A DNA stretch of 35,769 bases, taken from assembly GCA_031180805.1 (NCBI GenBank), contig JAPSLL010000009.1, forward strand, positions 78,536 to 114,304, given 5' to 3'. The translations under genes were made by a program, and so were the position numbers. Source of the DNA: Bacillus sp. (in: firmicutes). GTDB taxonomy: Bacteria > Bacillota > Bacilli > Bacillales > Bacillaceae. The notes under the pieces were generated by a model. It did no database searches. It saw only the letters and a list, made by a program, of their open reading frames with translations, and was not told the DNA's origin. Below are positions 24,525 through 32,781 of this stretch, in pieces (the stretch's first letter is position 1; each line of letters starts with the position of its first letter).

Positions 24525-24786
24525 CTTGACCACCTTTCACTTCTTAACTCCCTCATTATTTCTAGAAGATATTTATTATGTTTGAAGAAGGAGAATTAAA
24601 TAGTCGAAAAATTATAACTCCATCTACACTTATACTTCAATTAAATTAAGATCGTCAATGTTTATTGCTTAACATCCCATTTTCTTTTCTACTTCATTCA
24701 TGACAGTTCTTAAAATGAGGCTATTTTATTATTTTTCAAAACTACAATATTTTTCCTTTGTATCACTTTCATCTAAAAAGGGAATA

Positions 24787-24795
24787 TGTTATAGT
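24787..24795 (+). promoter_or_regulatory. Candidate extended -10 promoter of ywcE
   Basis: TGTTATAGT has the TGn extension and a good -10 (TATAGT). The -35 region 17 bases upstream is poor, as is common for extended -10 promoters. The start point would be near 24802, about 80 bases before ywcE and upstream of the cre site. Nothing else is evident in the 358 bases between niaP and ywcE. Confidence 0.5.
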
Positions 24796-24842
24796 AAATG
24801 TAACAAAATGTTCACAAATTGTCCTTTTTTTTGACACAAATC

Positions 24843-24856
24843 TGAAAGCGTTAACA
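24843..24856 (+). promoter_or_regulatory. Perfect cre site (CcpA) in the ywcE leader
   Basis: TGAAAGCGTTAACA matches TGWAANCGNTNWCA at every position. It lies 26 bases before the ywcE ATG and downstream of the inferred start point, a place where CcpA would block transcription when sugars are plentiful. Confidence 0.75.
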
Positions 24857-24882
24857 AATAATTGTTAAGGAGCTGGTTCAAA

Positions 24883-25155
24883 ATGGACGTATTTTTCGCA
24901 TATTTATTAATGGCAAGTGCAACTCCACTCTTTTTATGGAAAGAGAATATGAAATTAGCTATTTTTCAAATCCCAGTTATCGTCGCAATGTGGGTTATGT
25001 TCTTCTTATATATAAGCAATGATTATACTATGGCTGGTCACCTAATGTTTGGTGCAATTTTTGCATTAAATGTTATTCTCGCTCATGCAACAATGTTTTA
25101 CGTGTTTGCTCTGCCTTTCTTTAAGCAATTAAAAAGCAAACGAAGAATCATCTAA
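24883..25155 (+). CDS. ywcE: Holin-like spore morphogenesis protein YwcE
   Basis: This 90-aa protein has three hydrophobic segments and the YwcE start (MDVFFAYLLMASATPLFLW; B. subtilis MDMFFAYLLVASATPLF from memory). In B. subtilis YwcE is a holin-like membrane protein needed for normal spore coat and germination. The C-terminus is basic (KQLKSKRRII), so it likely faces the cytoplasm. The frame is open from 24862; AAGGAG seven to ten bases upstream fixes the ATG at 24883. It is a single gene with a perfect cre in its leader, so carbon supply may control it. Confidence 0.9.
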   Translation: MDVFFAYLLMASATPLFLWKENMKLAIFQIPVIVAMWVMFFLYISNDYTMAGHLMFGAIFALNVILAHATMFYVFALPFFKQLKSKRRII

Positions 25156-25186
25156 TAGTGTTAGACAAAATATAAGGTTTAGAAAA

Positions 25187-25217
25187 GGGGCTAACTCATT
25201 GGAGTTAACCCCTTTTT
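25187..25217. terminator. Bidirectional terminator of ywcE and the NERD gene
   Basis: GGGG-TAACTC and GAGTTA-CCCC form a 10-bp stem with one internal mismatch. TTTTT follows on the plus strand and TTTT on the minus strand. The stop codon of the NERD gene lies inside the stem. Confidence 0.88.
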
Positions 25218-26174
25218 CTTTAAGCTGTAAATACGGTCCCGTGTTGATCCTTCACTTGGTAAATTTAACATTTGCAACAGTCTTGTTGCTAAATTAGGTG
25301 AATGTATCATCAAAAAGTCCCTTAACTTACGATTGGTAATTGTCGTTCCAATGAGGAGGATATAATCTTGAAGCGCCAAAATATGAGCATCCTTATCTTT
25401 ATTGCCACAGCTTGAGCAATTCCACGTGCCATATACCCTTATCATTGGGTGGCTTTGACACGATGGACAAAATACTCCCTTCACTAATTCATCATAGGTA
25501 ATATCAAATTGCTCTAAGTATGATAATTGTAAAGGTTCATCCGCTTTTTTTAACAAGCGACAAGCCTTTTTTATTTGTTTACCTGTTAACCTTTTGACTT
25601 GGTAAGTCTTTTCAAATTGCTGTAGTTTATTAGGAAGATGATGGGCATGTAATACCTTTTCGGCAGCATCCTTGTAATCGTTAGCTGTGCGAATAATCGT
25701 CCTTTCATTACTAATAACAACTAGCGATAGAATCGGGAGGCTTGGAAGGTCATTTTTTGCTAGCCAATTTTTCAGATGAAGCTCCTGTCTTTTTAATTGA
25801 GATATCGGATCTTTAAAAGCTGTTTCCTCTCCATCCTTTGTCCGGATTAACTGGTGAAAAACCGGATCAAAATATACGGTTCCTGAGATATTTTTCACCT
25901 CAACAATGCTGAGGAAATTGCTGTTTAGAATTAAAGTGTCCAATTGAAAATAATGACCGGAATCCTTTAGACGAAGATCATGTAAAATGTAATAATCCTT
26001 TTCAGAAAGAAAGCTTAATGGATAATCTAGTGCCTTTTCACCATTATAGCCTGATTGTCTTTTCGCGAGGTTTTCTTGCAACAGAGGAACTTTTGAATGA
26101 GTTTTTGGTAGTCTTCGAAGTAAGGCCTGTAATTTGAGGATCGAAAGAGGAATTTCTCTTTTTTTTATAATCAT
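25191..26174 (-). CDS. NERD domain protein with C-terminal zinc ribbon
   Basis: This 327-aa protein carries a nuclease-related (NERD) domain at about 40-160 with the restriction-endonuclease-like core visible: GEKAL (E46), D79 in FQLDTLIL and the E92-V-K94 pair in SIVEVKN. That is the D...ExK layout of metal-dependent nucleases. Near residue 236 a zinc ribbon (CPSC ... CSSCG; C236, C239, C253, C256) may bind DNA or RNA, and a helical tail follows. Catalysis has rarely been tested for NERD proteins. GGAGGGG precedes the ATG. It is single, downstream of the 21-bp repeat array. A DNA-processing role is inference. Confidence 0.88.
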   Translation of the reverse strand: MIIKKREIPLSILKLQALLRRLPKTHSKVPLLQENLAKRQSGYNGEKALDYPLSFLSEKDYYILHDLRLKDSGHYFQLDTLILNSNFLSIVEVKNISGTVYFDPVFHQLIRTKDGEETAFKDPISQLKRQELHLKNWLAKNDLPSLPILSLVVISNERTIIRTANDYKDAAEKVLHAHHLPNKLQQFEKTYQVKRLTGKQIKKACRLLKKADEPLQLSYLEQFDITYDELVKGVFCPSCQSHPMIRVYGTWNCSSCGNKDKDAHILALQDYILLIGTTITNRKLRDFLMIHSPNLATRLLQMLNLPSEGSTRDRIYSLKKKGLTPMS

Positions 26175-26269
26175 TTTACCCCTCCAATTGATTTTTCTTT
26201 ACATATTCGTGCTCTTGGCTTAGATTCCTACTGCTTTTTGAAAATTTTATTCGCTAACAGATACTGAAT

Positions 26270-26363
26270 CTGTCAACTTTCGCCGCTAATCTGTCAACTT
26301 TTACCGAAAATTTGTCAACTTCTTTAAAAAATCTCTCAACTATTCATAAAAATCTGTCATTCG
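26270..26363. repeat. Phased direct-repeat array, 21-bp period
   Basis: Four full units start at 26270, 26291, 26312 and 26333, with a partial fifth at 26354. Each begins YTGTCAACTT (the fourth CTCTCAACT) and ends AAAAT or TAAT. The spacing is exactly 21 bases, two turns of the helix. The core is conserved and the spacer half drifts. On the minus strand the core gives TTGACA, the -35 hexamer, but no -10 is suitably placed. It lies between the SRPBCC gene and the NERD gene, about 95 bases upstream of the NERD start. Confidence 0.85.
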
Positions 26364-26405
26364 ACAAATCCGTACAAAAATACGCCGCATTTTTCGTTGC
26401 GACGT

Positions 26406-26867
26406 CTAATCTTTAACTCTTTCTTCTGCAATTTTTTTAATATATCGGTTCCTTGTAATGAGGAACTCCTTCATATATTGCTCCAAAAATAAGCGATCAG
26501 CAATTCTTCCGACCCATCCTAATGGGGAAGTGTAATCAAACGTATCTACCATCAATGTACCGTTTGCTTTCTCAATGAATTCATGCGAATGATAGAAACG
26601 TTTAAATGCACCCTTTTCCATTTCATCGACAAACCGAACTGGAAACTCAAATTCGGTGATGCGCACAGTTAGCTTTTGCTTGATCCCGAAATGAATGGCC
26701 TCCCAGGTAACTGTCTCATTTAGTTCAATTAATCCGCTCGTAACACCAGCGATAGCTCTTTCAAATGTCTTGCTTGTTGATTCTGTATGAATTTCAATAT
26801 CTCGTGCGACATCAAAGCATATTTCTCGCGGTGCGTAAATAAACATATCTGTTTGAATGATAGGCAC
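26406..26867 (-). CDS. SRPBCC (START/polyketide-cyclase fold) family protein
   Basis: This 153-aa protein has the helix-grip layout: an N-terminal strand with IYAPREICFDVARDIEIHTES, the WEAIHFGIKQKLTVRITEFE strand pair, FVDEMEKGAFKRFYHSHEF and a long C-terminal helix (ADRLFLEQYMKEFLITRNRY). Such proteins bind hydrophobic ligands; the ligand is unknown. The start is a GTG at 26867 with AAGGAAG upstream; an internal ATG six codons on would remove the first strand. The dead VOC gene lies directly upstream on the same strand. Confidence 0.82.
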   Translation of the reverse strand: MPIIQTDMFIYAPREICFDVARDIEIHTESTSKTFERAIAGVTSGLIELNETVTWEAIHFGIKQKLTVRITEFEFPVRFVDEMEKGAFKRFYHSHEFIEKANGTLMVDTFDYTSPLGWVGRIADRLFLEQYMKEFLITRNRYIKKIAEERVKD

Positions 26868-26879
26868 GTTAAATCTTCC

Positions 26880-27210
26880 TTACTTATAAGCTTTTCACCT
26901 AAAGCAAATCGATTGCCATAAAGGTCTTCAAAAATGACTTCTATACCACATGGCATTCACCATAGAAGGTAACCCCTTTTCCTTCATCAGATGATAATCT
27001 CTGATACAAAGAAAAGAAAAACATGCTAATGCTGCCTAAAGAGCCAACGCGGGCATTCCTTTAAGCAGTATTAGCTTTATACAAAAATGTTGTCTCTGCT
27101 ACTATTACCCAGCCCATCCCTTTACCAAATTAATTATCAGTTAAAAGAATGAATCCTAATGTATTCGTATAAAAGTCAGGTAGCTTCATCATAGACAGAA
27201 ACAAGAATTT
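26880..27210 (-). pseudogene. Decayed VOC (glyoxalase/bleomycin-resistance fold) gene
   Basis: The minus strand from about 27195 reads DFYTNTLGFILLTDN, stop, FGKGMGWVIVAE, then FLYKANTA, stop, ARVGSLGSISMF and EGKGVTFYGE, all in one frame. After another stop and a +1 shift it reads IEVIFEDLYGNRFALGEK. These are the landmarks of a VOC protein in order (FYT..LGF, FG...RW..V, G..F...P, D.YGNRFAL). Two stops inside the domain and the shift make it non-functional. It fills most of the 369-base gap between topB and the SRPBCC gene. The last 25 bases form the ribosome binding region of the SRPBCC gene. Confidence 0.8.
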
Positions 27211-27236
27211 CGGTTCATCTCTCGCTTCTCTTTTAA

Positions 27237-29414
27237 TTATTTTTTCAAATTTAGCTTTGAAAGTGCGTCTGCGAGAGCTGAATTTGTGAACTCATCATTT
27301 TGGTTCTTCATATATTTTGCTACATCTCGTTTAGAAACTTTGCTATTTTGATTCTTTTTCCGTCTTTCCTGGAAGGTTGACATTTTTTCACGATGCCCAC
27401 AGCTGCATACGAAAATTTGCCCTTCTCCCTCGCCTCGTAGCTCAAGCTTTTTATGGCAATTCGGACAACGAGCATTCGTTGTTCGAGCTATATTTTTTCG
27501 ATAGCCACATTCGCGGTCCTGGCATACGAGCATTTTTCCTTTTTTCCCGTTAACTTCAAGAAGGAGCTTGTTGCATTCTGGACATTTACTGCCTGTAACA
27601 TTATCGTGTTTGAAACGTTCCTTGCTATTTTTTATTTCTTTTACAATTTCTTTAGCATACTGTCTCATATCACTTATAAAGGCTTTTTGCGATAAGGTTC
27701 CTTTTGATATTTTTGTTAGCTTTTGCTCCCATTCTGCTGTTAAAACTGGAGATTTTAAATCTTCAGGAACGAGGTTCAATAATTGCTTGCCCTTAGAAGT
27801 AATAAAGATTTCCTTCCCTTTCTTTTCAATGAGGAAGCTGCTATAAAGCTTTTCAATAATATCTGCTCTTGTTGCAACGGTACCGAGTCCACCTGTTTCA
27901 CCGATTGTTTTAATTAACTCCTTGCTTTCTCCTGCCATGTATTTTGATGGGTTTTCCATTGCAGATAAAAGTGTTGCCTCATTAAATCGTGCTGGTGGCT
28001 TTGTTTCCCCTGTTGTTTTTGTAAGCGAGACTACCGATAGAGTATCTCCTTTGTTTACTTCAGGGAGCTTTTGATCGTCTTCACTGTCTTCATCTGTATA
28101 GTCTGTATAAACTTCTTTCCAGCCTTGGACTAGAATTCTTTTACCTTTTGCTGAAAAAGACTCTTCACCGATTTTTGCTGTGACAACTGTTTGTTCATAC
28201 TGAAATGCAGGAAGTAGCACGGCGATAAATCGCTTTACAACTAAGTCATAAATTTTTCGTTCCTTCTCACTTAACGCACTCAACGGAACAGATTCTTCAG
28301 TTGGAATAATTGCATGGTGATCGGAAACCTTCTGATCATCAACAAATGACTTATTTGCTTTAATCGGCTTGTTTACGATTTTTGAGATAACAGCTGTATA
28401 AGGCTTAACCCGGCAAGCTTCTAACCGATCCTTTAACGTTCCAACGATATCACTTGTAAGATAGCGTGAATCAGTTCGTGGATATGTTAACACTTTATGC
28501 TGTTCGTAAAGCTTTTGCATGATCGATAATGTCTCTTTTGCTGAAAAGCCGAAACGTTTATTAGCATCACGTTGTAGTTCAGTTAAATCATATAATGCCG
28601 GAGAATACGTCTTTTTCGGTGATGTTTTCACGTCGATGACCTTTGCCGATTTACCTTTTAAATTTGCTAGCTTCTCATCAATATGTTTCTCTGTAAATGT
28701 TTTTGTGTCATTTGTTTTCGCATCATGCCAGGTGAGCGCAAGGCCAGCTGTCGTAACTGCCTTCATTCCATAATATTTTTTCGGCTTAAACGATTTGATT
28801 TCCTCTTCACGTTGGGCAATCATCGCTAAAGTCGGGGTTTGAACACGACCTGAAGAGAGCTGGGCATTGTATTTCGTTGTAAGGGCACGAGTTGCATTAA
28901 GCCCAACTAACCAGTCTGCCTCTGCACGGGCAACAGCTGATGCATATAGATTTTCATAGTCTTTTCCATTTTTTAAATGTCTGAAGCCATCTTTAATTGC
29001 CTTATCTGTTACAGATGAAATCCATAAACGTTTAATCGGCTTGTTTACACGTGCCTTTTCGAGAATCCAGCGGGCAACAAGCTCTCCTTCCCGCCCAGCA
29101 TCTGTCGCGATGACAATTTCACGAACGTCCTTACGAAGCAGCTGTGCTTTGACTGTCTGAAATTGCTTGCCTGTTTTTTTAATTACGACAAGCTTTAATT
29201 GTGGTGGCAGCATTGGTAAATCTTCTAAGCGCCATGATTTATATTGATCCCCGTAAGTTTCAGGATCGGCTAATGTAACGAGATGGCCTAATGCCCATGT
29301 AACGATATATTGGTCACCTTCTAAAAAGCCATTTCCTTTTTTATGACATTTTAACACTCTAGCTAAATCTCTTCCTACTGAAGGTTTTTCAGCTAGAACG
29401 ACTGTTTTACTCAT
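27237..29414 (-). CDS. topB: DNA topoisomerase III
   Basis: This 725-aa type IA topoisomerase relaxes and decatenates DNA by single-strand passage. The N-terminal TOPRIM domain shows VVLAEKPSVGRDLARVLK and ATDAGREGELVAR (the DxD-type metal site is altered to D-A-G-R-E-G-E, as in the family). The catalytic tyrosine is Y311 in VLTYPRTDSRYL. The C-terminus has zinc-ribbon-like CxxC pairs (CPECNKLLLE, CPNCHKKLEL). The length matches B. subtilis TopB (about 727). AAAGGAT precedes the ATG. No obvious terminator follows, so transcription may continue into the dead VOC region. Confidence 0.97.
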   Translation of the reverse strand: MSKTVVLAEKPSVGRDLARVLKCHKKGNGFLEGDQYIVTWALGHLVTLADPETYGDQYKSWRLEDLPMLPPQLKLVVIKKTGKQFQTVKAQLLRKDVREIVIATDAGREGELVARWILEKARVNKPIKRLWISSVTDKAIKDGFRHLKNGKDYENLYASAVARAEADWLVGLNATRALTTKYNAQLSSGRVQTPTLAMIAQREEEIKSFKPKKYYGMKAVTTAGLALTWHDAKTNDTKTFTEKHIDEKLANLKGKSAKVIDVKTSPKKTYSPALYDLTELQRDANKRFGFSAKETLSIMQKLYEQHKVLTYPRTDSRYLTSDIVGTLKDRLEACRVKPYTAVISKIVNKPIKANKSFVDDQKVSDHHAIIPTEESVPLSALSEKERKIYDLVVKRFIAVLLPAFQYEQTVVTAKIGEESFSAKGKRILVQGWKEVYTDYTDEDSEDDQKLPEVNKGDTLSVVSLTKTTGETKPPARFNEATLLSAMENPSKYMAGESKELIKTIGETGGLGTVATRADIIEKLYSSFLIEKKGKEIFITSKGKQLLNLVPEDLKSPVLTAEWEQKLTKISKGTLSQKAFISDMRQYAKEIVKEIKNSKERFKHDNVTGSKCPECNKLLLEVNGKKGKMLVCQDRECGYRKNIARTTNARCPNCHKKLELRGEGEGQIFVCSCGHREKMSTFQERRKKNQNSKVSKRDVAKYMKNQNDEFTNSALADALSKLNLKK

Positions 29415-29567
29415 ATGAACATCCTTTCACTCATAGTCCTCTCTCTATTATAGGTGTTATTAACGAGGAAATCTAATGAATAACTTCATTCGATTACCAG
29501 TAGCATATTGGATAAAACAATAGTAGAATGAGCAAAGATACTTGTTTACTCACGGAGGAAAAAAATT

Positions 29568-31112
29568 ATGAGTCTATTAACCATTGATAATCTCAGCCAT
29601 AGCTTCGGTGACCGTACGTTATTTAAAGACGTTTCACTTCGTCTTTTAGCAGGTGAACGTGTTGGACTTGTCGGTGCAAATGGTGTTGGAAAATCTACTT
29701 TAATGAATATTATTACAGGGCAGCTTATTTACGATACCGGTCGTGTCGAATGGACTCCAGGGGTTCGTTATGGCTACCTTGATCAGCATACTGTACTAAC
29801 AAAAGGTAAAACGATTCGCGATATATTAAATGATGCTTTTCTTCCTTTATTTGAGCAGGAAAAGGAGCTAAATGAAGTAACAGATAAAATGGCAACTGCA
29901 ACACCTGAGGAGCTAGAGGAGCTACTAGAAAAAATGGCACAAATTCAGGATCGCCTTGATGCTGGTGGCTTCTATTTACTTGATATGAAGGTTGAGGAAA
30001 CAGCAAGAGGGTTAGGACTTGATGCCATAGGACTAGACCGCGATGTTTCAGCATTAAGTGGTGGGCAACGAACAAAGGTGCTGCTTGCAAAGCTTTTATT
30101 AGAACAGCCTGATGTCTTATTGCTTGACGAGCCAACCAACTATTTGGATGTTGAACATATTCGCTGGCTAAGTAACTATTTAAAGGATTATCCATATGCA
30201 TTTCTATTAATCTCACATGATACCGAATTTATGAATGGTGTATCTAATGTCATTTTCCATTTGGAATTTTCTAAGCTCACGCGATACACAGCAACGTATG
30301 AGAAGTTTTTGGAGCTTGCTGAAATTAATAAAAACCAGCATTTACACGCTTATGAAAAGCAACGTGAATTTATTAAAAAGCAAGAGGAATTTATCGCAAA
30401 AAATAAAGCACGTTACTCAACAACTGGTCGTGCTAAAAGCCGTCAAAAGCAATTGGACCGCATTGAACGAATTGACCGTCCAGAAACTGCAGTAAAACCG
30501 ACATTTGAATTTAAAGAGTCCCGAAGCAGCAGCCGCTATGTGTTTGAAGCGAAGGATCTTGAAATTGGGTATGACACGCCACTTCTTCCTAAGCTAACGA
30601 TGACGATTGAACGCGGAGATAAAATTGCAATTGTTGGATGTAACGGAATTGGGAAATCAACCTTGCTGAAAACAATCCTTGGCAAGCTGAAGCCACTAGG
30701 TGGGACAATTAATCATGGTGACTTTTTATTCCCATCTTATTTTGAACAAGAGGTAAAAGCAGGAGATATTACACCTATCGATGATGTGTGGAATGCCTTT
30801 CCAAATCTCGATCAGCATCAAATAAGAGCATTGCTAGCACGTTCAGGTTTGAAAAACGAGCATATCTCTCGTCCATTATCACAGTTAAGCGGTGGAGAAC
30901 AAGCAAAGGTGCGTTTATGTAAATTGCAAATGAATGAAAGCAATTGGCTACTATTTGACGAACCTACAAACCATTTGGATGTTACTGCCAAGGAAGAGCT
31001 AAAGCGTGCAATTAAAGCATATAAAGGCACCGTTGTCCTCGTCTGCCATGAGCCAGACTTTTATGAAGATTGGGTAACAAAGGTTTGGGATATCGAAGAC
31101 TGGGCAAAGTAA
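29568..31112 (+). CDS. ABC-F family ATPase (translation factor or antibiotic-resistance type)
   Basis: This 514-aa soluble protein has two ABC domains and no membrane part. Domain 1 has Walker A GANGVGKST (36-44), LSGGQRTKVLLAKLL and Walker B LLLDEPTNYLDV. Domain 2 has GCNGIGKST, LSGGEQAKVRLCKLQ and LLFDEPTNHLDV. They are joined by a charged linker of about 80 residues (YEKQREFIKKQEEFIAKNKA) that reaches towards the ribosome in this family. Housekeeping ABC-F proteins (B. subtilis YfmM, YkpA) are the nearest type; a resistance role cannot be excluded. GGAGG precedes the ATG. It is monocistronic. Confidence 0.92.
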   Translation: MSLLTIDNLSHSFGDRTLFKDVSLRLLAGERVGLVGANGVGKSTLMNIITGQLIYDTGRVEWTPGVRYGYLDQHTVLTKGKTIRDILNDAFLPLFEQEKELNEVTDKMATATPEELEELLEKMAQIQDRLDAGGFYLLDMKVEETARGLGLDAIGLDRDVSALSGGQRTKVLLAKLLLEQPDVLLLDEPTNYLDVEHIRWLSNYLKDYPYAFLLISHDTEFMNGVSNVIFHLEFSKLTRYTATYEKFLELAEINKNQHLHAYEKQREFIKKQEEFIAKNKARYSTTGRAKSRQKQLDRIERIDRPETAVKPTFEFKESRSSSRYVFEAKDLEIGYDTPLLPKLTMTIERGDKIAIVGCNGIGKSTLLKTILGKLKPLGGTINHGDFLFPSYFEQEVKAGDITPIDDVWNAFPNLDQHQIRALLARSGLKNEHISRPLSQLSGGEQAKVRLCKLQMNESNWLLFDEPTNHLDVTAKEELKRAIKAYKGTVVLVCHEPDFYEDWVTKVWDIEDWAK

Positions 31113-31193
31113 AAGGAATTCTAGCTCTAACCGGCTAATTGTTTATGGTAAACTCGAAAATCTACGTTTACAAAAAGATGAATAAACTCTAAT

Positions 31194-31246
31194 AAAAGGT
31201 CGACCCTCCTAATCTAGTAACAATCGATTAGAGAGTCGACCTTTTT
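31194..31246. terminator. Bidirectional terminator between the ABC-F gene and the RsbR paralogue
   Basis: AAAAGGTCGA..CTC.TAATC pairs with GATTA.GAG.TCGACCTTTTT over about 17 bp with small bulges. T-runs follow on both strands. It lies between two convergent genes. Confidence 0.9.
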
Positions 31247-31253
31247 ATATAGC

Positions 31254-32093
31254 TTAATCTGCTATAATCCGATCCAATGCTTGTGAAAGTGTTGCTGTTG
31301 TACGGATATGACTAAAGTCTAATCCAAGCTGAATCGCTGTTTGGGCAATTTCCGGTCTAATTCCGCATAATGTTGAGCGAACACCAATGAGCTTTAACGC
31401 TTGGATTAAGTGGAATATTTCATGAGCTACCATTGTATCAATAATCGCGACACCTGATAAGTCGATACATAAATCCTCAATTCGTAAATCAGCACATTGA
31501 GCTAATGTATTTTCAAGAATGATTTTAGCTCGTGCTGTATCGATATCGCCAATAAGTGGCAGGAGAGCAATTTTCTTTCGAAGTAGGATAACTGGTGAGC
31601 TTAATTCATTAATAATTTCCTTTTGCGCTATAAGCTGCCTTAGCGTATTTCGGTTTGCTTCTTCAATATATATGTAAATTGATAAATTAACGACCCTTCT
31701 TACTAAATCAATCCAAGATAAAAATTGATCCAAAGCAACATTTTCTTTATTTAAAGAAAAATATTCCTTTAAATATTTTATATACACTTCTTGTGAATTC
31801 ATGAATTCCCGTACGACATATTGAACAGGTGTTTTTAAGTGCTTTTGGTCCTTTGCTAATTCCTCTGACCAAATTTTAAATTCCCGAAAAAAATCCTCTT
31901 CCTTTTCAATAAAGAGCTTATGTAAATGCTGAAAATAATCTTGATTTTGCTCTTTCAATGATTGAATAATCTCTGGATCTTTTGTTGAGTAAATCGACTC
32001 AGAATCTTCATCATTAACTAGTTTGTACCAATCCTCAGTGATTTGCCAGGAATGTTCATTTAAATAATTATATAACCCCTGATTTCGATGCAT
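31254..32093 (-). CDS. RsbR-type STAS domain stressosome protein
   Basis: This 279-aa protein has a helical N-terminal sensor half (about 1-150) and a C-terminal STAS domain (about 165-279), the layout of RsbR paralogues that build stressosomes and feed sigma-B. The two threonines phosphorylated by RsbT appear conserved: T186 in GDIDTARAK and T220 in IIDTMVAHE. The short N-terminal domain with no PAS or haem motif resembles RsbRD (YqhA). GAGGAGA precedes the ATG. It lies 55 bases downstream of liaR on the same strand, so it may be read from the lia operon, an unusual link between envelope stress and the stressosome. Confidence 0.88.
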   Translation of the reverse strand: MHRNQGLYNYLNEHSWQITEDWYKLVNDEDSESIYSTKDPEIIQSLKEQNQDYFQHLHKLFIEKEEDFFREFKIWSEELAKDQKHLKTPVQYVVREFMNSQEVYIKYLKEYFSLNKENVALDQFLSWIDLVRRVVNLSIYIYIEEANRNTLRQLIAQKEIINELSSPVILLRKKIALLPLIGDIDTARAKIILENTLAQCADLRIEDLCIDLSGVAIIDTMVAHEIFHLIQALKLIGVRSTLCGIRPEIAQTAIQLGLDFSHIRTTATLSQALDRIIAD

Positions 32094-32148
32094 CGTATGT
32101 CTCTCCTCTTTATCTAATCTGATGACATAAAATGTTTATATAAACCGA

Positions 32149-32781
32149 CTATTTGACTAATGAATGCTTAAAAGCATAAATAACCGCTTGAGTACGATCC
32201 TGTACCTCTAGCTTGCTCAAAATGTTACTTACATGGGTTTTTGCTGTTTTAAGAGCAATAAATAATTCATCTGCTATTTCCTGATTTGATTTTCCTTGTG
32301 CCATTAACATTAAAATTTCCATTTCACGGGAGGTGAGCTGATCATGAAGTTTCGTTTCGTCCTTTTGTCGCATTTTCATCATCATTTTTCCTGTAACTTC
32401 AGGCTCTAATATTGATTGCCCATGGAATGTAGACCGAACAGCATTGGCAATTTCACTAGCCTTGGACGTTTTCAATAAATAGCTTGTTGCACCAGCCTCT
32501 AATGCAGGGTATACCTTCTCATCATCAAGAAAGCTAGTAACAATTATAATTTTTGCTTCCGGCCATGACTGAATAATTTGCCTTGTCGCTTCAATTCCAT
32601 CCATTTCCTTCATTACTAAATCCATTAATATAATGTCTGGACGTAAACTTAAGCAGAGCTCAACGCCAGCCTTTCCATTATCCGCTTCCCCAATCACTTC
32701 AATATCCGGTTGAGCAGATAGGTAGGATGATACCCCTATACGGACCATTTCGTGATCATCAACAAAAACAACTTTAATCAT
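32149..32781 (-). CDS. liaR: Response regulator LiaR (NarL/LuxR type)
   Basis: LiaR activates the lia genes when the envelope is damaged by cell-wall antibiotics. The 210-aa protein has a receiver domain with acidic pocket D8-D9 (VFVDDHEMV), phospho-acceptor D54 ([13 protein letters not shown]) and T/K signature residues (IIVTSF, YLLKT), then a LuxR helix-turn-helix ([20 protein letters not shown]). A GTG at 32790 lies inside the AAGGTG ribosome binding site, so the ATG at 32781 is the start; this also gives D54 as in B. subtilis. It overlaps liaS by eight bases, indicating coupled translation. Confidence 0.94.
   Translation of the reverse strand: MIKVVFVDDHEMVRIGVSSYLSAQPDIEVIGEADNGKAGVELCLSLRPDIILMDLVMKEMDGIEATRQIIQSWPEAKIIIVTSFLDDEKVYPALEAGATSYLLKTSKASEIANAVRSTFHGQSILEPEVTGKMMMKMRQKDETKLHDQLTSREMEILMLMAQGKSNQEIADELFIALKTAKTHVSNILSKLEVQDRTQAVIYAFKHSLVK

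Noticed and set aside
24525-24660. NiaR operator or riboswitch upstream of niaP
   Set aside because: I saw neither a recognisable operator nor a structured leader.
24831-24836. TTGACA as the -35 of ywcE
   Set aside because: No -10 at 16-18 bases; the sequence there is the cre site and AT-rich leader. The extended -10 at 24787 is a better candidate.
26270-26290. TTGACA on the minus strand as a -35 box for the NERD gene
   Set aside because: The nearest -10-like TAAAAT is 21 bases away; spacing does not fit. The hexamer is part of the repeat core.
26270-26363. CRISPR array
   Set aside because: The unit is only 21 bases with a conserved core of about 10, there is no uniform repeat/spacer structure, and no cas genes are present.
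29725-30216. 163-aa open frame antisense to the ABC-F gene
   Set aside because: It lies wholly inside a clear ABC-F gene on the other strand, has no ribosome binding site and reads as compositionally odd (rich in His, Gln, Leu).
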